Positions 51,377-60,781 of a stretch of 64,000 nt of DNA are shown here, one piece after another. Each line of letters starts with the position of its first letter. Position 1 is the stretch's first letter. Made by a program: the position numbers and the translations under genes. Source of the stretch: Allosphingosinicella indica (lineage in GTDB: Bacteria; Pseudomonadota; Alphaproteobacteria; Sphingomonadales; Sphingomonadaceae); the NCBI RefSeq assembly GCF_900177405.1, contig NZ_LT840185.1, forward strand, positions 682,001 to 746,000, in the 5' to 3' direction. The notes beneath the pieces were generated by a model. That model had not been told where the DNA came from. It saw only the letters and a list, made by a program, of their open reading frames with translations, and made no database searches.

Positions 51377-52939
51377 TCATTCCCACTCGATCGTGCCGGG
51401 GGGCTTCGACGTGTAGTCGTAGGTGACGCGATTGATGCCCTGGACCTCGTTGACGATGCGCGTCGCGACGCGGCTGAGGAAGGCGGCGTCGAAGGGGTAG
51501 ATGTCGGCGGTCATGCCATCGGTGGAGGTTACAGCGCGGAGCGCGCAGACGCTGTCATAGGTCCGCCCGTCACCCATCACGCCGACCGTCTTGACCGGCA
51601 ACAGCACCGCGAACGCCTGCCAGATTGCATCGTAGAGGCCGGCGTTGCGGATTTCCTCGAGATAGATGGCATCGGCCTTGCGCAATATGTCGCAGCGTTC
51701 CTTGGTCACTTCGCCCGGGATGCGGATGGCGAGGCCGGGGCCGGGGAACGGGTGGCGGCCGACGAAGGCGTCGGGCAGCCCGAGCTCGCGGCCAAGATCG
51801 CGCACCTCGTCCTTGAACAATTCGCGCAGCGGCTCGACGAGCTTCATGTTCATCCGCTCGGGCAGGCCGCCGACATTGTGGTGGCTCTTGATCGTGACGC
51901 TCGGCCCGCCGGTGAAGCTGACGCTTTCTATCACGTCGGGATAGAGCGTGCCCTGCGCCAGGAAATCGGCGCCGCCGATCTTGCGCGCCTCCTCGTCGAA
52001 CACGTCGATGAAGGTTTTGCCGATGAACTTGCGCTTGGCCTCCGGATCGGTGACGCCGGCGAGCCCGCCGAGGAACAGCGCCTCCGCGTCCACATGGACG
52101 AGCGGGATGTTGTAGCTATTGCGGAAGAGGCTGACGACCTGCTCCGCCTCGCCGCTGCGCATCAGCCCATGATTGACGAAGACGCAGGTGAGCTGATCGC
52201 CGATCGCCTCGTGGATCAGCACTGCGGCTACCGCGGAATCGACGCCGCCCGAGAGCCCGCAGATGACGCGCTTATCGCCGACCTGCTCGCGGATCTCGGC
52301 GATCTTGGCGCTGCGGAATTCGGCCATCGTCCAGTCGCCTGCGAGGCCGCAGACGTGGCGGACGAAATTGGCGATGAGCTTGCCGCCATCGGGCGTGTGG
52401 ACGACTTCGGGGTGGAACTGGATGCCGAAGAAGCGGCGCGCCTCGTCCGAAGTCACCGCATAAGGCGCGCCTTCGGAGACGGCTACGGGCGCGAAGCCTT
52501 CGGGGAGCGTCGCGACCTTGTCGCCGTGGCTCATCCACACTTGGTGCCGCCCGCCGGCGCCCCACAGGCCGTCGAACAGAGCGCTCTGCCCTTCGATATC
52601 GATGAAGGCGCGGCCGAACTCGCCCTCGCCCTGCCCCCCGACGACCTTGCCGCCGAGCTGCTCGCACATCACCTGCTGGCCGTAACAGATGCCGAGTATC
52701 GGGATCCCGGCCTCGAAGAAGCGCTGCGGCGCGCGCGGGCTGCCTTCCGCGGTCACCGATGCGGGGCCGCCGGAGAGGATGATGCCCCTGGGCTTGAGCC
52801 TGTCGAACGCGGCGTCGGCGGCGTTGAAGGGGGCGATCTCGGAGTAGACGCCGGCCTCGCGCACGCGGCGCGCGATGAGCTGCGTCACCTGGCTGCCGAA
52901 ATCGACGATGAGGATGGAATCGGTGGGCTGGACTGTCAT
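51377..52939 (-). CDS. guaA: GMP synthase (glutamine-hydrolysing)
   Basis: GuaA converts XMP to GMP. The 520-residue protein has the class I amidotransferase nucleophile ([13 protein letters not shown]), the His/Glu pair ([12 protein letters not shown]), the ATP-pyrophosphatase P-loop ([14 protein letters not shown]) and the C-terminal dimer domain ending GTIEWE. It is convergent with vapC (9 bases apart). Confidence 0.99.
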   Translation of the reverse strand: MTVQPTDSILIVDFGSQVTQLIARRVREAGVYSEIAPFNAADAAFDRLKPRGIILSGGPASVTAEGSPRAPQRFFEAGIPILGICYGQQVMCEQLGGKVVGGQGEGEFGRAFIDIEGQSALFDGLWGAGGRHQVWMSHGDKVATLPEGFAPVAVSEGAPYAVTSDEARRFFGIQFHPEVVHTPDGGKLIANFVRHVCGLAGDWTMAEFRSAKIAEIREQVGDKRVICGLSGGVDSAVAAVLIHEAIGDQLTCVFVNHGLMRSGEAEQVVSLFRNSYNIPLVHVDAEALFLGGLAGVTDPEAKRKFIGKTFIDVFDEEARKIGGADFLAQGTLYPDVIESVSFTGGPSVTIKSHHNVGGLPERMNMKLVEPLRELFKDEVRDLGRELGLPDAFVGRHPFPGPGLAIRIPGEVTKERCDILRKADAIYLEEIRNAGLYDAIWQAFAVLLPVKTVGVMGDGRTYDSVCALRAVTSTDGMTADIYPFDAAFLSRVATRIVNEVQGINRVTYDYTSKPPGTIEWE

Positions 52940-53005
52940 GGCGGGCTGTTAAGCAGAACCGCCTATCGCGGCAAGGCCGGGCCTGTCGCCATCGGCATTG
53001 CGCCA

Positions 53006-53037
53006 GGAAAAACGCGGGCCGGATCGCTCCGGCCCGC
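53006..53037 (-). terminator. Rho-independent terminator
   Basis: Reading leftwards, GCGGGCCGGA pairs with TCCGGCCCGC (10-bp stem, four-base loop) and is followed by GTTTTTCC. It ends the exported protein gene at 53049. Confidence 0.85.
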
Positions 53038-53048
53038 ATCTCGTATCT

Positions 53049-53492
53049 TCAGCCGAGGCGGAAGTTAGTCACCCGGCCGTTGCTGCGTGCGGTGCAGGTG
53101 AAATAATCGCCGCGGTGGTTCCAGCGGTTGTAGCCGCTATCCACGGTGCCGCGCACCCGGTAGCGATTGGCGCCGGTCCGCTCGATATCGCGCACCTGCA
53201 CGCGGCCGTAGCGCTCGGCATTCCAGGCGCATGCGTTGACCGCGCTGCGATAATCGTCGCGATAGCGGTAGCGCGCGTCATAGCCGTAGCGATTACCGTC
53301 GTTGCCGATCGCCGACGCGATCGCCGCGATCCCGCCTAGCACCGCAACGCCGGCGATGATCGCGCCTGCATCGACGCCACGGTCGCGGCTGTAATAACGG
53401 TCGTAATATTGGGCCTGGGCCGGGGCCGCAGCGGTCACCGTCATCATGGCCGCAGCGGCGACGCCGGTGAGGCCTTTCACGAACCTGGTCAT
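53049..53492 (-). CDS. Hypothetical exported protein
   Basis: A 147-residue secreted protein with a signal peptide (AAAPAQAQYYDRYY, cleavage near residue 27). A hydrophobic glycine-rich segment (AIIAGVAVLGGIAAIASAIG) is followed by a Tyr/Arg-rich domain with two Cys (NACAWNAE, FTCTARSNG). It resembles other small sphingomonad periplasmic proteins with YRD-rich sequence. The ATG at 53492 has GAGGAGA before it. Function unknown. Confidence 0.75.
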   Translation of the reverse strand: MTRFVKGLTGVAAAAMMTVTAAAPAQAQYYDRYYSRDRGVDAGAIIAGVAVLGGIAAIASAIGNDGNRYGYDARYRYRDDYRSAVNACAWNAERYGRVQVRDIERTGANRYRVRGTVDSGYNRWNHRGDYFTCTARSNGRVTNFRLG

Positions 53493-53654
53493 GATCAATC
53501 TCCTCGAAACGCGCCCGGGCCGAATGCCGAGCTTGCGAGGAAATTACCGCAACGGCGTTGAGTCGGTGCTGAACCCGTCGTCGTCCGTTGTTCATATTTA
53601 CAGCTGTTTTGATGAACGGCTTGCGTGTGCACCACCGGCCGGCGAAAGCGGCGC

Positions 53655-54431
53655 ATGGCCGAGCCATTCTCCATCGCCGCCGTCAGCGATCAATTGCGCA
53701 TTCTCGGCGTTCGCGCAGGCGGCATATTGCTGGTTCACACGGGCTTCCGCGCAGTGCGCCCGATCGAAGGCGGGATCGACGGCTTCATCGCGGCACTGCG
53801 GGCGGCGCTCGGGCCAGAGGGCACGCTGGTGCTTCCCTCCGCCGGAAACGACGACGACCGCCCCTTCGATGCGGCAGCGACGCCTGCGGACCCGGGGCTG
53901 GGCGCGGTGCCCGAACATTTCCGGTCCATGCGCGGGGTGCTCCGCGGCGAAGACTATTCGGCTTATGCCGCGATCGGGCCGCGCGCGGCCGAGATCGTCG
54001 GCACGCGCTGGACGGTGCCGCCTTCGGCGCCGGGGAGCGCCATCGACGTGATGCGCAAACTCGGGGCGCAGGTGGCGCTGATCGGCTGCAAGCATGATGC
54101 GAACACGATGCTGCATCTCGCCGAGCTGATCGGCGGCGCGCCCTATCGCGTGCCGCGGCACTTCACGCTGCTGGACGGCGGGATGCTCCGCCGCGTCGAT
54201 TATGGCGAGAACGACCATTGCTGCGAAGGATTCGATGCGATGGACGGCTGGCTTCGCGGGCAGGGATTGCAGGCCGAAGGGCCGGTCGGTCATGCGCACG
54301 CGCGGCTGTTCGATGCTGCAGATGCGGTGCGGATCGGCGCGGCGAAGGTGGCGGCGGATCCGCTGATCTTCCTGCACCCGCCCGGCACGGGCTGCGAGGA
54401 ATGTGATGAAGCGCGGGCGAGCGTTTTCTAG
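53655..54431 (+). CDS. AAC(3)-family aminoglycoside N-acetyltransferase-like protein
   Basis: A 258-residue protein of the antibiotic NAT (AAC(3)) fold, which transfers acetyl from acetyl-CoA to the 3-amino group of aminoglycosides. Seen are RILGVRAGGILLVHTGFRAV, GPEGTLVLPSAG, HFRSMRGVLRGEDYSAYAAIG, GCKHDANTMLHLAE and DYGENDHCCEGF. Many chromosomal members of this family have no proven resistance activity. Nothing suggests acquisition: GC is like the neighbours and no mobile element flanks it. It is convergent with the DUF423 gene, ending 4 bases inside it. Confidence 0.85.
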   Translation: MAEPFSIAAVSDQLRILGVRAGGILLVHTGFRAVRPIEGGIDGFIAALRAALGPEGTLVLPSAGNDDDRPFDAAATPADPGLGAVPEHFRSMRGVLRGEDYSAYAAIGPRAAEIVGTRWTVPPSAPGSAIDVMRKLGAQVALIGCKHDANTMLHLAELIGGAPYRVPRHFTLLDGGMLRRVDYGENDHCCEGFDAMDGWLRGQGLQAEGPVGHAHARLFDAADAVRIGAAKVAADPLIFLHPPGTGCEECDEARASVF

Positions 54432-54787
54432 CCGCGCGCGAGGCGGAGCGCGGCGAGCGTCCAGCCGGCGATCATCAGCAGCCCGCCGAGCGGCGTCACC
54501 GCGCCCAGCCAGCGGAGATCGGTGTGCGCCATCAGGTAGAGCGAGCCGGAGAAGATAACGACACCCACGCCGATCAGCGCCGCTGGTAGCGCTGGGCGGA
54601 GGATCGCGCCGAGCGCCACCAGCCCCAGCGCGTTCCATATCTGGTAATCGACCGCAGTCTGCCACCAGCCGAGCGCATCCGGCCCGAGCCGCGCCTTCAG
54701 CGCATGCGCGCCGAACGCGCCGAGCACGATGCCGAAGGCGACAAGCACCGCGCCTGCGGCGGCGACGCGCGGCGCGGCGGCATTCAC
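54428..54787 (-). CDS. DUF423 family membrane protein
   Basis: A 119-residue, four-helix inner-membrane protein. FGIVLGAFGAHALKARLGPD near the start and GSLYLMAHTDLRWLGAVTPL near the end match the DUF423/YgdD family. The start is GTG at 54785-54787, overlapping the TGA of the upstream peptidase gene (GTGA), so translation is coupled. Role unknown. Confidence 0.9.
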   Translation of the reverse strand: MNAAAPRVAAAGAVLVAFGIVLGAFGAHALKARLGPDALGWWQTAVDYQIWNALGLVALGAILRPALPAALIGVGVVIFSGSLYLMAHTDLRWLGAVTPLGGLLMIAGWTLAALRLARG

Positions 54788-56937
54788 TTCGCCGGTTTCA
54801 TGCCGGTGTGCTGGGCGATGAACGCCCACATGTCGGCATATTCGTCAATGATCTTGTCGGTCGGCTTACCCGATCCGTGGCCTGCGCGCGTTTCGATGCG
54901 GATGAGGTGCGGCTGCGGCCCGATGTCCGCCGCCTGCAGCGCCGCCGTATATTTGAAGCTGTGGCCCGGCACGACGCGATCGTCGGTGTCGGCGGTGGTG
55001 ACGAGGATCGCGGGATAAGCCTTACCGCCCTTGATGTTGTGATAAGGCGAATAGGCGTAGAGCGCGCGGAAATCGGCTTCCTTCGAGGGGTAGCCGTAAT
55101 CGTCGACCCAATAGCGGCCCGCAGTCCAGCGATCGAAGCGCAGCATGTCCATCACGCCGACCGCGGGGAGCGCGGCGGCAAAGAGATCGGGCCGCTGGTT
55201 GACGACCGCGCCGACGAGAAGGCCGCCGTTGGAGCCGCCCTGGATGGCGAGCTTGCCACTGGCACTGATGCCCTCGCGGATCAGATATTCGCCCGCGGCG
55301 ATGAAATCGTCGAACACGTTCTGCTTGTTCTGGAGGCGGCCGCCATCGTGCCAGGCCTTGCCATATTCGCCGCCGCCGCGAAGGTTCGCGACCGCGACCA
55401 CGCCGCCCTGCTCCATCCACGCCAGCCGCGTCGGCGAGAAGGCGGGTGTCAGCGAGATGTTGAACCCGCCGTAACCATAAAGCAGCGTCGGCGCGCCCTT
55501 GCCGACGTCCTTCTTGGCGACGACGAACATCGGCACGCGGGTGCCGTCCTTCGAGGTGTAGAAGACCTGGCGGACGTCATAATCGGCCGGGTCGAACGCC
55601 ACCTTGGGCTCGGCCCAGATGCGCGACTGGCCACTCTTGGCGTCGTAGCGGTAGATGGCGGTCGGCGTCGCGAAGCTGGTGAAGGCGTAGAAGGTCTCGC
55701 CGTCCTCCGGATCGCCCTTGAAGCCCGCAGCCGTGCCGATGCCGGGCAGCGAAACCGTCCCCGCCGGCTTGCCGTCGAGCGCGAAGCGGCGAACCTCGGT
55801 CTTGGCGTCGACCAGATAGGTGGCGATCAGCGTGCCGCCGACGACGTTCGCGCCGTCCAGCGTCGCCTTGTCCTCGGGCACCAGATCGGCCGGCACCGGG
55901 TTCGCCGCGGCGACGTCCATCGCCACGATCTTGAGGCGCGGCGCGTCCTTGTTGGTGATCCAGAAAAATCGCGTGCCTTCGTTGCCCGCGAGCGTCCAAT
56001 TGTTCTCCAGCCCCGCGATGAGCGTGCGCGGCTTGGCGTCGGGACGGCTCAGATCGACGAGGGTGATCTCGTAGCGATCGTCAGTGCCTTCGGCGCTGGT
56101 GATCACCAGCCAGCGGCCGTCGTCGGTGACTTCGGCGCTGTGGCCGAGCTTGGGGCGATCGGGCGTCGCGTAGATCAGCCGGTCTTCGCTCTGCGGCGTG
56201 CCGAGGCGGTGGAAATAGACCTGCTGGTTCTCGTTCAGCGCCTGGAATTTCTGGCCCTCCTCCGGCGCCGCAAAGCGCGAATAATAGAAGCCCGATCCGT
56301 CCTTGGCCCAGGCGAGGTTGGAGAATTTGACCCACTCGACCAGATCGGCGCGGTCTTTGCCGGTCGCGACGTCGAGCACCTTGACGGTCCGCCAATCAGT
56401 GCCGCCGTCCTGCACCGAATAGAGGAGCAGCTTGCCGTCAGACGACGGCACCCATTCGGCGAGCGCCGTGGCACCGTCCTTCGACCAGCCATTGGGATCG
56501 ATTAGCAGCCGCGGCGCGCCGTCGATGCTGTCGCGGACGTAGAGAACCGCCTGGTTCTGGAGGCCGTCGTTGCGGGTGTAGAAATAATGGCCGCCCTTCT
56601 TTTCGGGTACGCCGAAGCGCTCATAATCATAGAGCGCACGGAGGCGGTTGCGGAAGGTCTCGCGCATCGGCAGCTTGGCGAGATAGGCGTCGGTGACGAC
56701 ATTCTGCGCATCGACCCACTGCTTGACCGCCGCGCTCTCGCGGACGTCGTCTTCCAACCAGCGATAGGGATCGGCGACAGTGATGCCGAACTGCACCTCG
56801 CTCGTGTCGCTGCGCCGCGTCTCGGGATAAGCGATGGGCGCCGACCTGGCGGCGGATTTTGCGGCCGTCTGGGCGGCGGCGGGCGCGGTCATGGCCGGAA
56901 CGACGGCGCAGGCGAGCAACAGGGCGGCGAGGCGCAT
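54784..56937 (-). CDS. Prolyl oligopeptidase family serine peptidase (S9A)
   Basis: A 717-residue exported peptidase that cuts after proline in short peptides. A signal peptide (to about residue 25) precedes the propeller, which begins APIAYPETRRSDTSEVQFG. The hydrolase domain has GGSNGGLLVGAVVNQRP with the catalytic serine, and GHSFKYTAALQAAD and RAGHGSGKP near the end. The start ATG at 56937 was chosen at the signal peptide; a longer frame upstream is not coding-like. The DUF423 gene follows. Confidence 0.94.
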   Translation of the reverse strand: MRLAALLLACAVVPAMTAPAAAQTAAKSAARSAPIAYPETRRSDTSEVQFGITVADPYRWLEDDVRESAAVKQWVDAQNVVTDAYLAKLPMRETFRNRLRALYDYERFGVPEKKGGHYFYTRNDGLQNQAVLYVRDSIDGAPRLLIDPNGWSKDGATALAEWVPSSDGKLLLYSVQDGGTDWRTVKVLDVATGKDRADLVEWVKFSNLAWAKDGSGFYYSRFAAPEEGQKFQALNENQQVYFHRLGTPQSEDRLIYATPDRPKLGHSAEVTDDGRWLVITSAEGTDDRYEITLVDLSRPDAKPRTLIAGLENNWTLAGNEGTRFFWITNKDAPRLKIVAMDVAAANPVPADLVPEDKATLDGANVVGGTLIATYLVDAKTEVRRFALDGKPAGTVSLPGIGTAAGFKGDPEDGETFYAFTSFATPTAIYRYDAKSGQSRIWAEPKVAFDPADYDVRQVFYTSKDGTRVPMFVVAKKDVGKGAPTLLYGYGGFNISLTPAFSPTRLAWMEQGGVVAVANLRGGGEYGKAWHDGGRLQNKQNVFDDFIAAGEYLIREGISASGKLAIQGGSNGGLLVGAVVNQRPDLFAAALPAVGVMDMLRFDRWTAGRYWVDDYGYPSKEADFRALYAYSPYHNIKGGKAYPAILVTTADTDDRVVPGHSFKYTAALQAADIGPQPHLIRIETRAGHGSGKPTDKIIDEYADMWAFIAQHTGMKPAK

Positions 56938-56984
56938 GAGCGGCAATCTCCTGAGGTCATGTCGAAAATCCGTCCGCGCAGATG

Positions 56985-58307
56985 TTACGCACGGCGCTTG
57001 CGGGCCACTTCGGCGGCCAGCATCTTGTCGATCTTGCGGCCGTCCATGTCCGAAATCTCGAACCGCCAGCCGGCGAAATTGAAATGCTCGCCCACTTCGG
57101 GAATCCGCTTCAGCACCGACAGCGCGAACCCCGCGGCGGTGGCGTAATCGCGGTCGCCGGGGAGATCGATGCCGAGCTCGTCGGCCATCGTGTCGGCCGA
57201 GACCGACCCCGACACCCACCAGCTCCCGTCGTCGCGCTCGACGAGCGGCGGATCGGTGTCGATGTCGGTGTCGGAGGCGAAAGCGCCGGCCAGCGCCGCC
57301 ATAAGGTCGGCAGGCGTCACCACGCCTTCGAAATGGCCATATTCGTCATGGACGAATGCCATCGGCACTTCCGCAGCGCGGAGCGCGACCAGCGCGTCCA
57401 TCGCGTCGGCGCGGTCATGCACCACCGGCGCCTCGCGCATGAGTTCGCGCAGATCGAGCGCCTTTCCTTCGAGCAACGCCTCGACGATGTCGCGCGACTG
57501 GACGACGCCGACGAGGCGGTCGACCGAGCCTTCGGCGACCGGCAGGCGGCTGTGAGGTGTGTCGAGCAGACACTGGCGGATCGTCTCGGCATCGGCGCTG
57601 GCGTCGATCCAGTCGACATCGGTGCGCGGCGTCATCACCTCGCGCGTCGGCCGATCGGCGAGGCGGACGACGCCGGAGATGATCGCGCGTTCGCTTTCCT
57701 CGAGCACACCGGCCGTAGTCGCCTCGGCGACGACGAGGTGGAGTTCCTCCGCGGTCACCTTGCTTTCCGATTCGCGGCTGAGGCCGAACAGGCGGAAGAT
57801 CGCGCCGCTCGACTTGTCGAGTAGCCAGACCAGCGGCGCCGTCGCCTTGGCGAGCCACTGCATCGGCCGCGCGACCAGGCAGGCGATGGGCTCCGGCGCG
57901 CGCAGCGCGAACTGTTTGGGCACCAGCTCGCCGATGATCAGCGACGCGTAGGTGGTCAGACCGATCACCACCGCAAGGCCCAGCGTCCGCGACAGCTCCG
58001 CAGGCACGCCAAGCGCGGCGATCCGCTCGCCCGTCGGCCCGCCGAGGCTGGCGCCCGAATAGGCACCGGCGATGATGCCGATCAACGTGATGCCGATCTG
58101 AACGGTCGATAGGAAGCGGCCAGGGTTGGCGCCGAGCGCGAGCGCCGCATTGGCGCCGGCCTTGCCCGATTTCGCCATCGCCTTGAGGCGCGGGCGGCGT
58201 GCCGAGACGACGGCAAGCTCCGACATGGCGAAGAGGCCGTTCAATCCTACGAGGAGCAGGATGATGACGACATCGAACCAGGGAAAGGGAGAGGGCGCGC
58301 TCGGCAT
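56985..58307 (-). CDS. Hemolysin family protein (CNNM/CorC-type, DUF21-CBS-CorC_HlyC)
   Basis: A 440-residue membrane protein. The N-terminal DUF21 domain has about four helices and ends near residue 200 (ESESKVTAEELHLVVAEAT). A pair of CBS domains follows (MTPRTDVDWIDAS and GVVQSRDIVEALLEGK), and the CorC_HlyC domain lies at the C-terminus (DELGIDLPGDRDYATAAGF). Members are implicated in magnesium or cobalt export or repair of ion balance. It is convergent to no gene; the peptidase gene follows in the same direction, 48 bases on. Confidence 0.93.
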   Translation of the reverse strand: MPSAPSPFPWFDVVIILLLVGLNGLFAMSELAVVSARRPRLKAMAKSGKAGANAALALGANPGRFLSTVQIGITLIGIIAGAYSGASLGGPTGERIAALGVPAELSRTLGLAVVIGLTTYASLIIGELVPKQFALRAPEPIACLVARPMQWLAKATAPLVWLLDKSSGAIFRLFGLSRESESKVTAEELHLVVAEATTAGVLEESERAIISGVVRLADRPTREVMTPRTDVDWIDASADAETIRQCLLDTPHSRLPVAEGSVDRLVGVVQSRDIVEALLEGKALDLRELMREAPVVHDRADAMDALVALRAAEVPMAFVHDEYGHFEGVVTPADLMAALAGAFASDTDIDTDPPLVERDDGSWWVSGSVSADTMADELGIDLPGDRDYATAAGFALSVLKRIPEVGEHFNFAGWRFEISDMDGRKIDKMLAAEVARKRRA

Positions 58308-58484
58308 GGGCTGCTGACGATTCTCTTAGCGGATAATTCGCGCGGGTGAACGATTATCTTTTCGCGCGTTCTCGGACCCGCCCACGGACAGCCGCCGTTC
58401 AGGCCGCAGGCGGAACAAGCGGCCCGCGACGGGGGTTCTATCGGCTTCCCATCCCGCACATTCAATCTCCGAAGAGGTATGCGT

Positions 58485-59156
58485 ATGCTTACGAAGCGTC
58501 TTTCCGTTGTCGCCGCCGCGGCGGCCCTTCTCACCACCACCGCCTGCGTCACCGATCCCAACACCGGCGAGCAGCGCGTCTCGCGCGCCGCGATCGGCGC
58601 GGCGATCGGCGCCGGCGGCGGCTATCTGCTCGGCGATCTGGTCGGCGGGCGCCGCGACCGCACCGAGCGGATCATCGGCACCGGCGTCGGCGCGATCGCC
58701 GGCGGCGCGATCGGCGCTTACATGGACCGCCAAGAGCAGGAGCTGCGCCGCAAGACCGCCGGCACCGGCATCGAGGTCGATCGCAACGGCGACGAGCTGG
58801 TGCTCAACATGCCCTCTGGCGTGACCTTCGCCTTCGACCGGTTCGACATCCAGCCGCAGTTCCGCCCGACGCTCAACGACGTCGCCGCCACGCTGCAGGA
58901 TTATCCGTCGACGCTAATTGACGTTTACGGCCACACCGACAATGTCGGCGCCGCCGCCTACAACCAGACGCTTTCGGAGAATCGCGCGCGCAGCGTGGCC
59001 GATTATCTGTCGTCGCGCGGCGTGCAGTCGAACCGCATCGCGACGCGCGGCTTCGGCTTCTCGCAGCCGATCGCCGACAATCGCACCGAAGCAGGCCGCG
59101 CCGAGAACCGCCGCGTCGAAATCCGCATCGTCCCGCTAGAAAACCCGCGCGGCTGA
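58485..59156 (+). CDS. OmpA-family lipoprotein with glycine zipper
   Basis: A 223-residue protein. The lipobox TTTACVTD near residue 18-19 predicts a lipoprotein. A glycine-zipper region follows (GAAIGAGGGYLLGDLVGG and GVGAIAGGAIGAYMD), then a full OmpA domain that binds peptidoglycan (FDIQPQFRPTLNDVA, VYGHTDNVGAAAYNQTLSEN, RVEIRIVP). It is similar in build to the YiaD-type outer-membrane proteins. The ATG at 58485 has AAGAGG at better spacing than 58479. Confidence 0.92.
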   Translation: MLTKRLSVVAAAAALLTTTACVTDPNTGEQRVSRAAIGAAIGAGGGYLLGDLVGGRRDRTERIIGTGVGAIAGGAIGAYMDRQEQELRRKTAGTGIEVDRNGDELVLNMPSGVTFAFDRFDIQPQFRPTLNDVAATLQDYPSTLIDVYGHTDNVGAAAYNQTLSENRARSVADYLSSRGVQSNRIATRGFGFSQPIADNRTEAGRAENRRVEIRIVPLENPRG

Positions 59157-59163
59157 TATCGAT

Positions 59164-59289
59164 CCTCCCCTGTGCGAAGCGCAGGGGAGGGGGACCATGC
59201 GCAGCATGGTGGAGGGGCAATACGGACTCAGAATGCCCCTCCACCGCGCTGCGCGCGGTCCCCCTCCCCCGGCTTGGCCGGGGGAGGAT
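59164..59289. repeat. Intergenic inverted repeat after the OmpA gene
   Basis: Two halves, CCTCCCCTGTGCGAAGCGCAG...GGAGGGGCA and TGCCCCTCCACCGCGCTGCG...GGGGGAGGA, form large inverted arms. Each also contains smaller hairpins. It relates in style to the element at 4130-4273. Confidence 0.7.
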
Positions 59290-59292
59290 TTA

Positions 59293-59745
59293 TCAGCGCC
59301 GTTCCCGAAAAAAATCGCGGAGCTGTTCGGCCGCCTCGACTTCACCAATACCGGGATAGACCTCGGGCGCGTGATGGCAGGTCGGCTGGGCGAAGAGGCG
59401 CGGGCCGTGCAGCACCGCGCCGCCCTTGGGGTCGGCGGCAGCGAAGTACAGCCGCCCAATCCGCGCCAGCGCGATCGCCCCGGCGCACATCGCGCATGGC
59501 TCCAACGTCACCCACAGATCACAATCGTCGAGCCGCGACGTGCCGAGCGCCGCCGCCGCCGCGCGGATCGCGACCATTTCGGCATGGGCGGTGGGGTCGG
59601 TGTGCCCGCGCATCGCGTTACGCGACGTCGCGACCACGCGATCGCCCAGCATCACCACCGCGCCGACCGGCACCTCGCCGCCAATCGCCGCGTCGCGCGC
59701 GGCATCGAGCGCGATGCGCATCGGCTGGGGCAAAGGGAAGGCCAT
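59293..59745 (-). CDS. tadA: tRNA-specific adenosine deaminase
   Basis: TadA converts A34 to inosine in tRNA-Arg(ACG). The 150-residue protein has the zinc/proton shuttle motif TAHAEMVAIRAA and LEPCAMCAGAIALARIGRLYF, plus VGAVVMLGDRVVATSRN at the start. An open frame extends upstream but the ATG at 59745 begins the conserved part. Confidence 0.96.
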   Translation of the reverse strand: MAFPLPQPMRIALDAARDAAIGGEVPVGAVVMLGDRVVATSRNAMRGHTDPTAHAEMVAIRAAAAALGTSRLDDCDLWVTLEPCAMCAGAIALARIGRLYFAAADPKGGAVLHGPRLFAQPTCHHAPEVYPGIGEVEAAEQLRDFFRERR

Positions 59746-59822
59746 CGCCCGAGTGTAGGTGCCCACCCCTCCCGCGACAACGGCGGTTGATCGCGGCGGC
59801 CCGAGCGGCTGTAATGAGCGCC

Positions 59823-60716
59823 ATGACGACATGGAAATCGATTGCCGACCTGATCGGCGAAAGCGGCGACGTGGCGATCCTCGGCGCGCCGATGGATGCG
59901 GGATCGGTGACGCCTGGCCGCTGCGACCTTGCCCCCGAGACCGTGCGCAAGGCGCTCAAGCGGTTCAGCACCTACGATCTGGAGACCGGCCGCGAGATCG
60001 CGACGGCGATCGTCGATCGCGGCGATGCGGCGGTGAAGGGCTTGATGCCCGCCGACGGTTTCGACGCGATCCGCGACGCGGTGACCGCCGCCACCAAGGA
60101 TCACGCGCTGACGCTCCTAATCGGCGGCAACAATGCGGTGACGCGGCCGGGCGCGCATGGCCTGGGCGTGCCGCTCGACAAAGTCGGCCTCATCACGCTC
60201 GACGCGCATTTCGATCTCCGCGAGACCGATCAGGGGCCGCGCAACGGCAATCCGGTGCGCTGCCTGCTCGAAGACGGCCTCCCCGGCGCGAACATCTGCC
60301 AGATCGGCCTCGCCCCCTTCGCCAATACCGGCAAGATGCACCGCGATGCGCTGGCGGCGGGGATCGGCGTCTTCACCATCACCGACTGCAAGGTGCGCGG
60401 CATCCGCGCGGTGCTCGACGAAGCGATCGAGCGGCTCGAGCACTGCGAAGCGCTGATGGTCGATTTCGACATCGACGTGATCGACCGCGGCCAGCTCCCC
60501 GGCGCACCGGGCGCGCGGCCAGGCGGCATGAGTGCCGACATGTTCTTCGCCGCTGTCCGCCACCTCGCGTCCGAGCCGCGCGTGCGCGTCGCCGATCTCA
60601 CCGAGTTCGATCCTTCGCTCGACGTCAGCGACACCACCGCGCTCACCGCCGGCCGCTGGGTCTGCGAAATGCTTGCGGGGTTCGAGCGGCGGCGCGCGGC
60701 CGGGTTAAGCCACTAA
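59823..60716 (+). CDS. Arginase/agmatinase-fold protein with altered metal-binding site
   Basis: A 297-residue member of the ureohydrolase family (arginase, agmatinase, formimidoylglutamase). Two of the metal-ligand blocks are intact: LDAHFDLR (Asp127, His129, Asp131) and [11 protein letters not shown] (Asp214, Asp216, Asp218). The first block reads [10 protein letters not shown] where the family usually has GG(D/E)H, so Asn104 stands in place of the usual His ligand. This may weaken one of the two metal sites or mark a sub-family with another substrate. Without that motif the substrate cannot be named. An in-frame ATG at 59814 is possible. Confidence 0.85.
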   Translation: MTTWKSIADLIGESGDVAILGAPMDAGSVTPGRCDLAPETVRKALKRFSTYDLETGREIATAIVDRGDAAVKGLMPADGFDAIRDAVTAATKDHALTLLIGGNNAVTRPGAHGLGVPLDKVGLITLDAHFDLRETDQGPRNGNPVRCLLEDGLPGANICQIGLAPFANTGKMHRDALAAGIGVFTITDCKVRGIRAVLDEAIERLEHCEALMVDFDIDVIDRGQLPGAPGARPGGMSADMFFAAVRHLASEPRVRVADLTEFDPSLDVSDTTALTAGRWVCEMLAGFERRRAAGLSH

Positions 60717-60781
60717 TACAGCCTTGCGGCCCGTAGCGGCGGGCGGCATCGTGCGCGGCGTGCCATAAAGGGGGATTCGCC

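Noticed and set aside
53655-54431. Reading the AAC(3) gene as an acquired resistance determinant
   Set aside because: No mobile element or composition shift; chromosomal family members are common without proven resistance.
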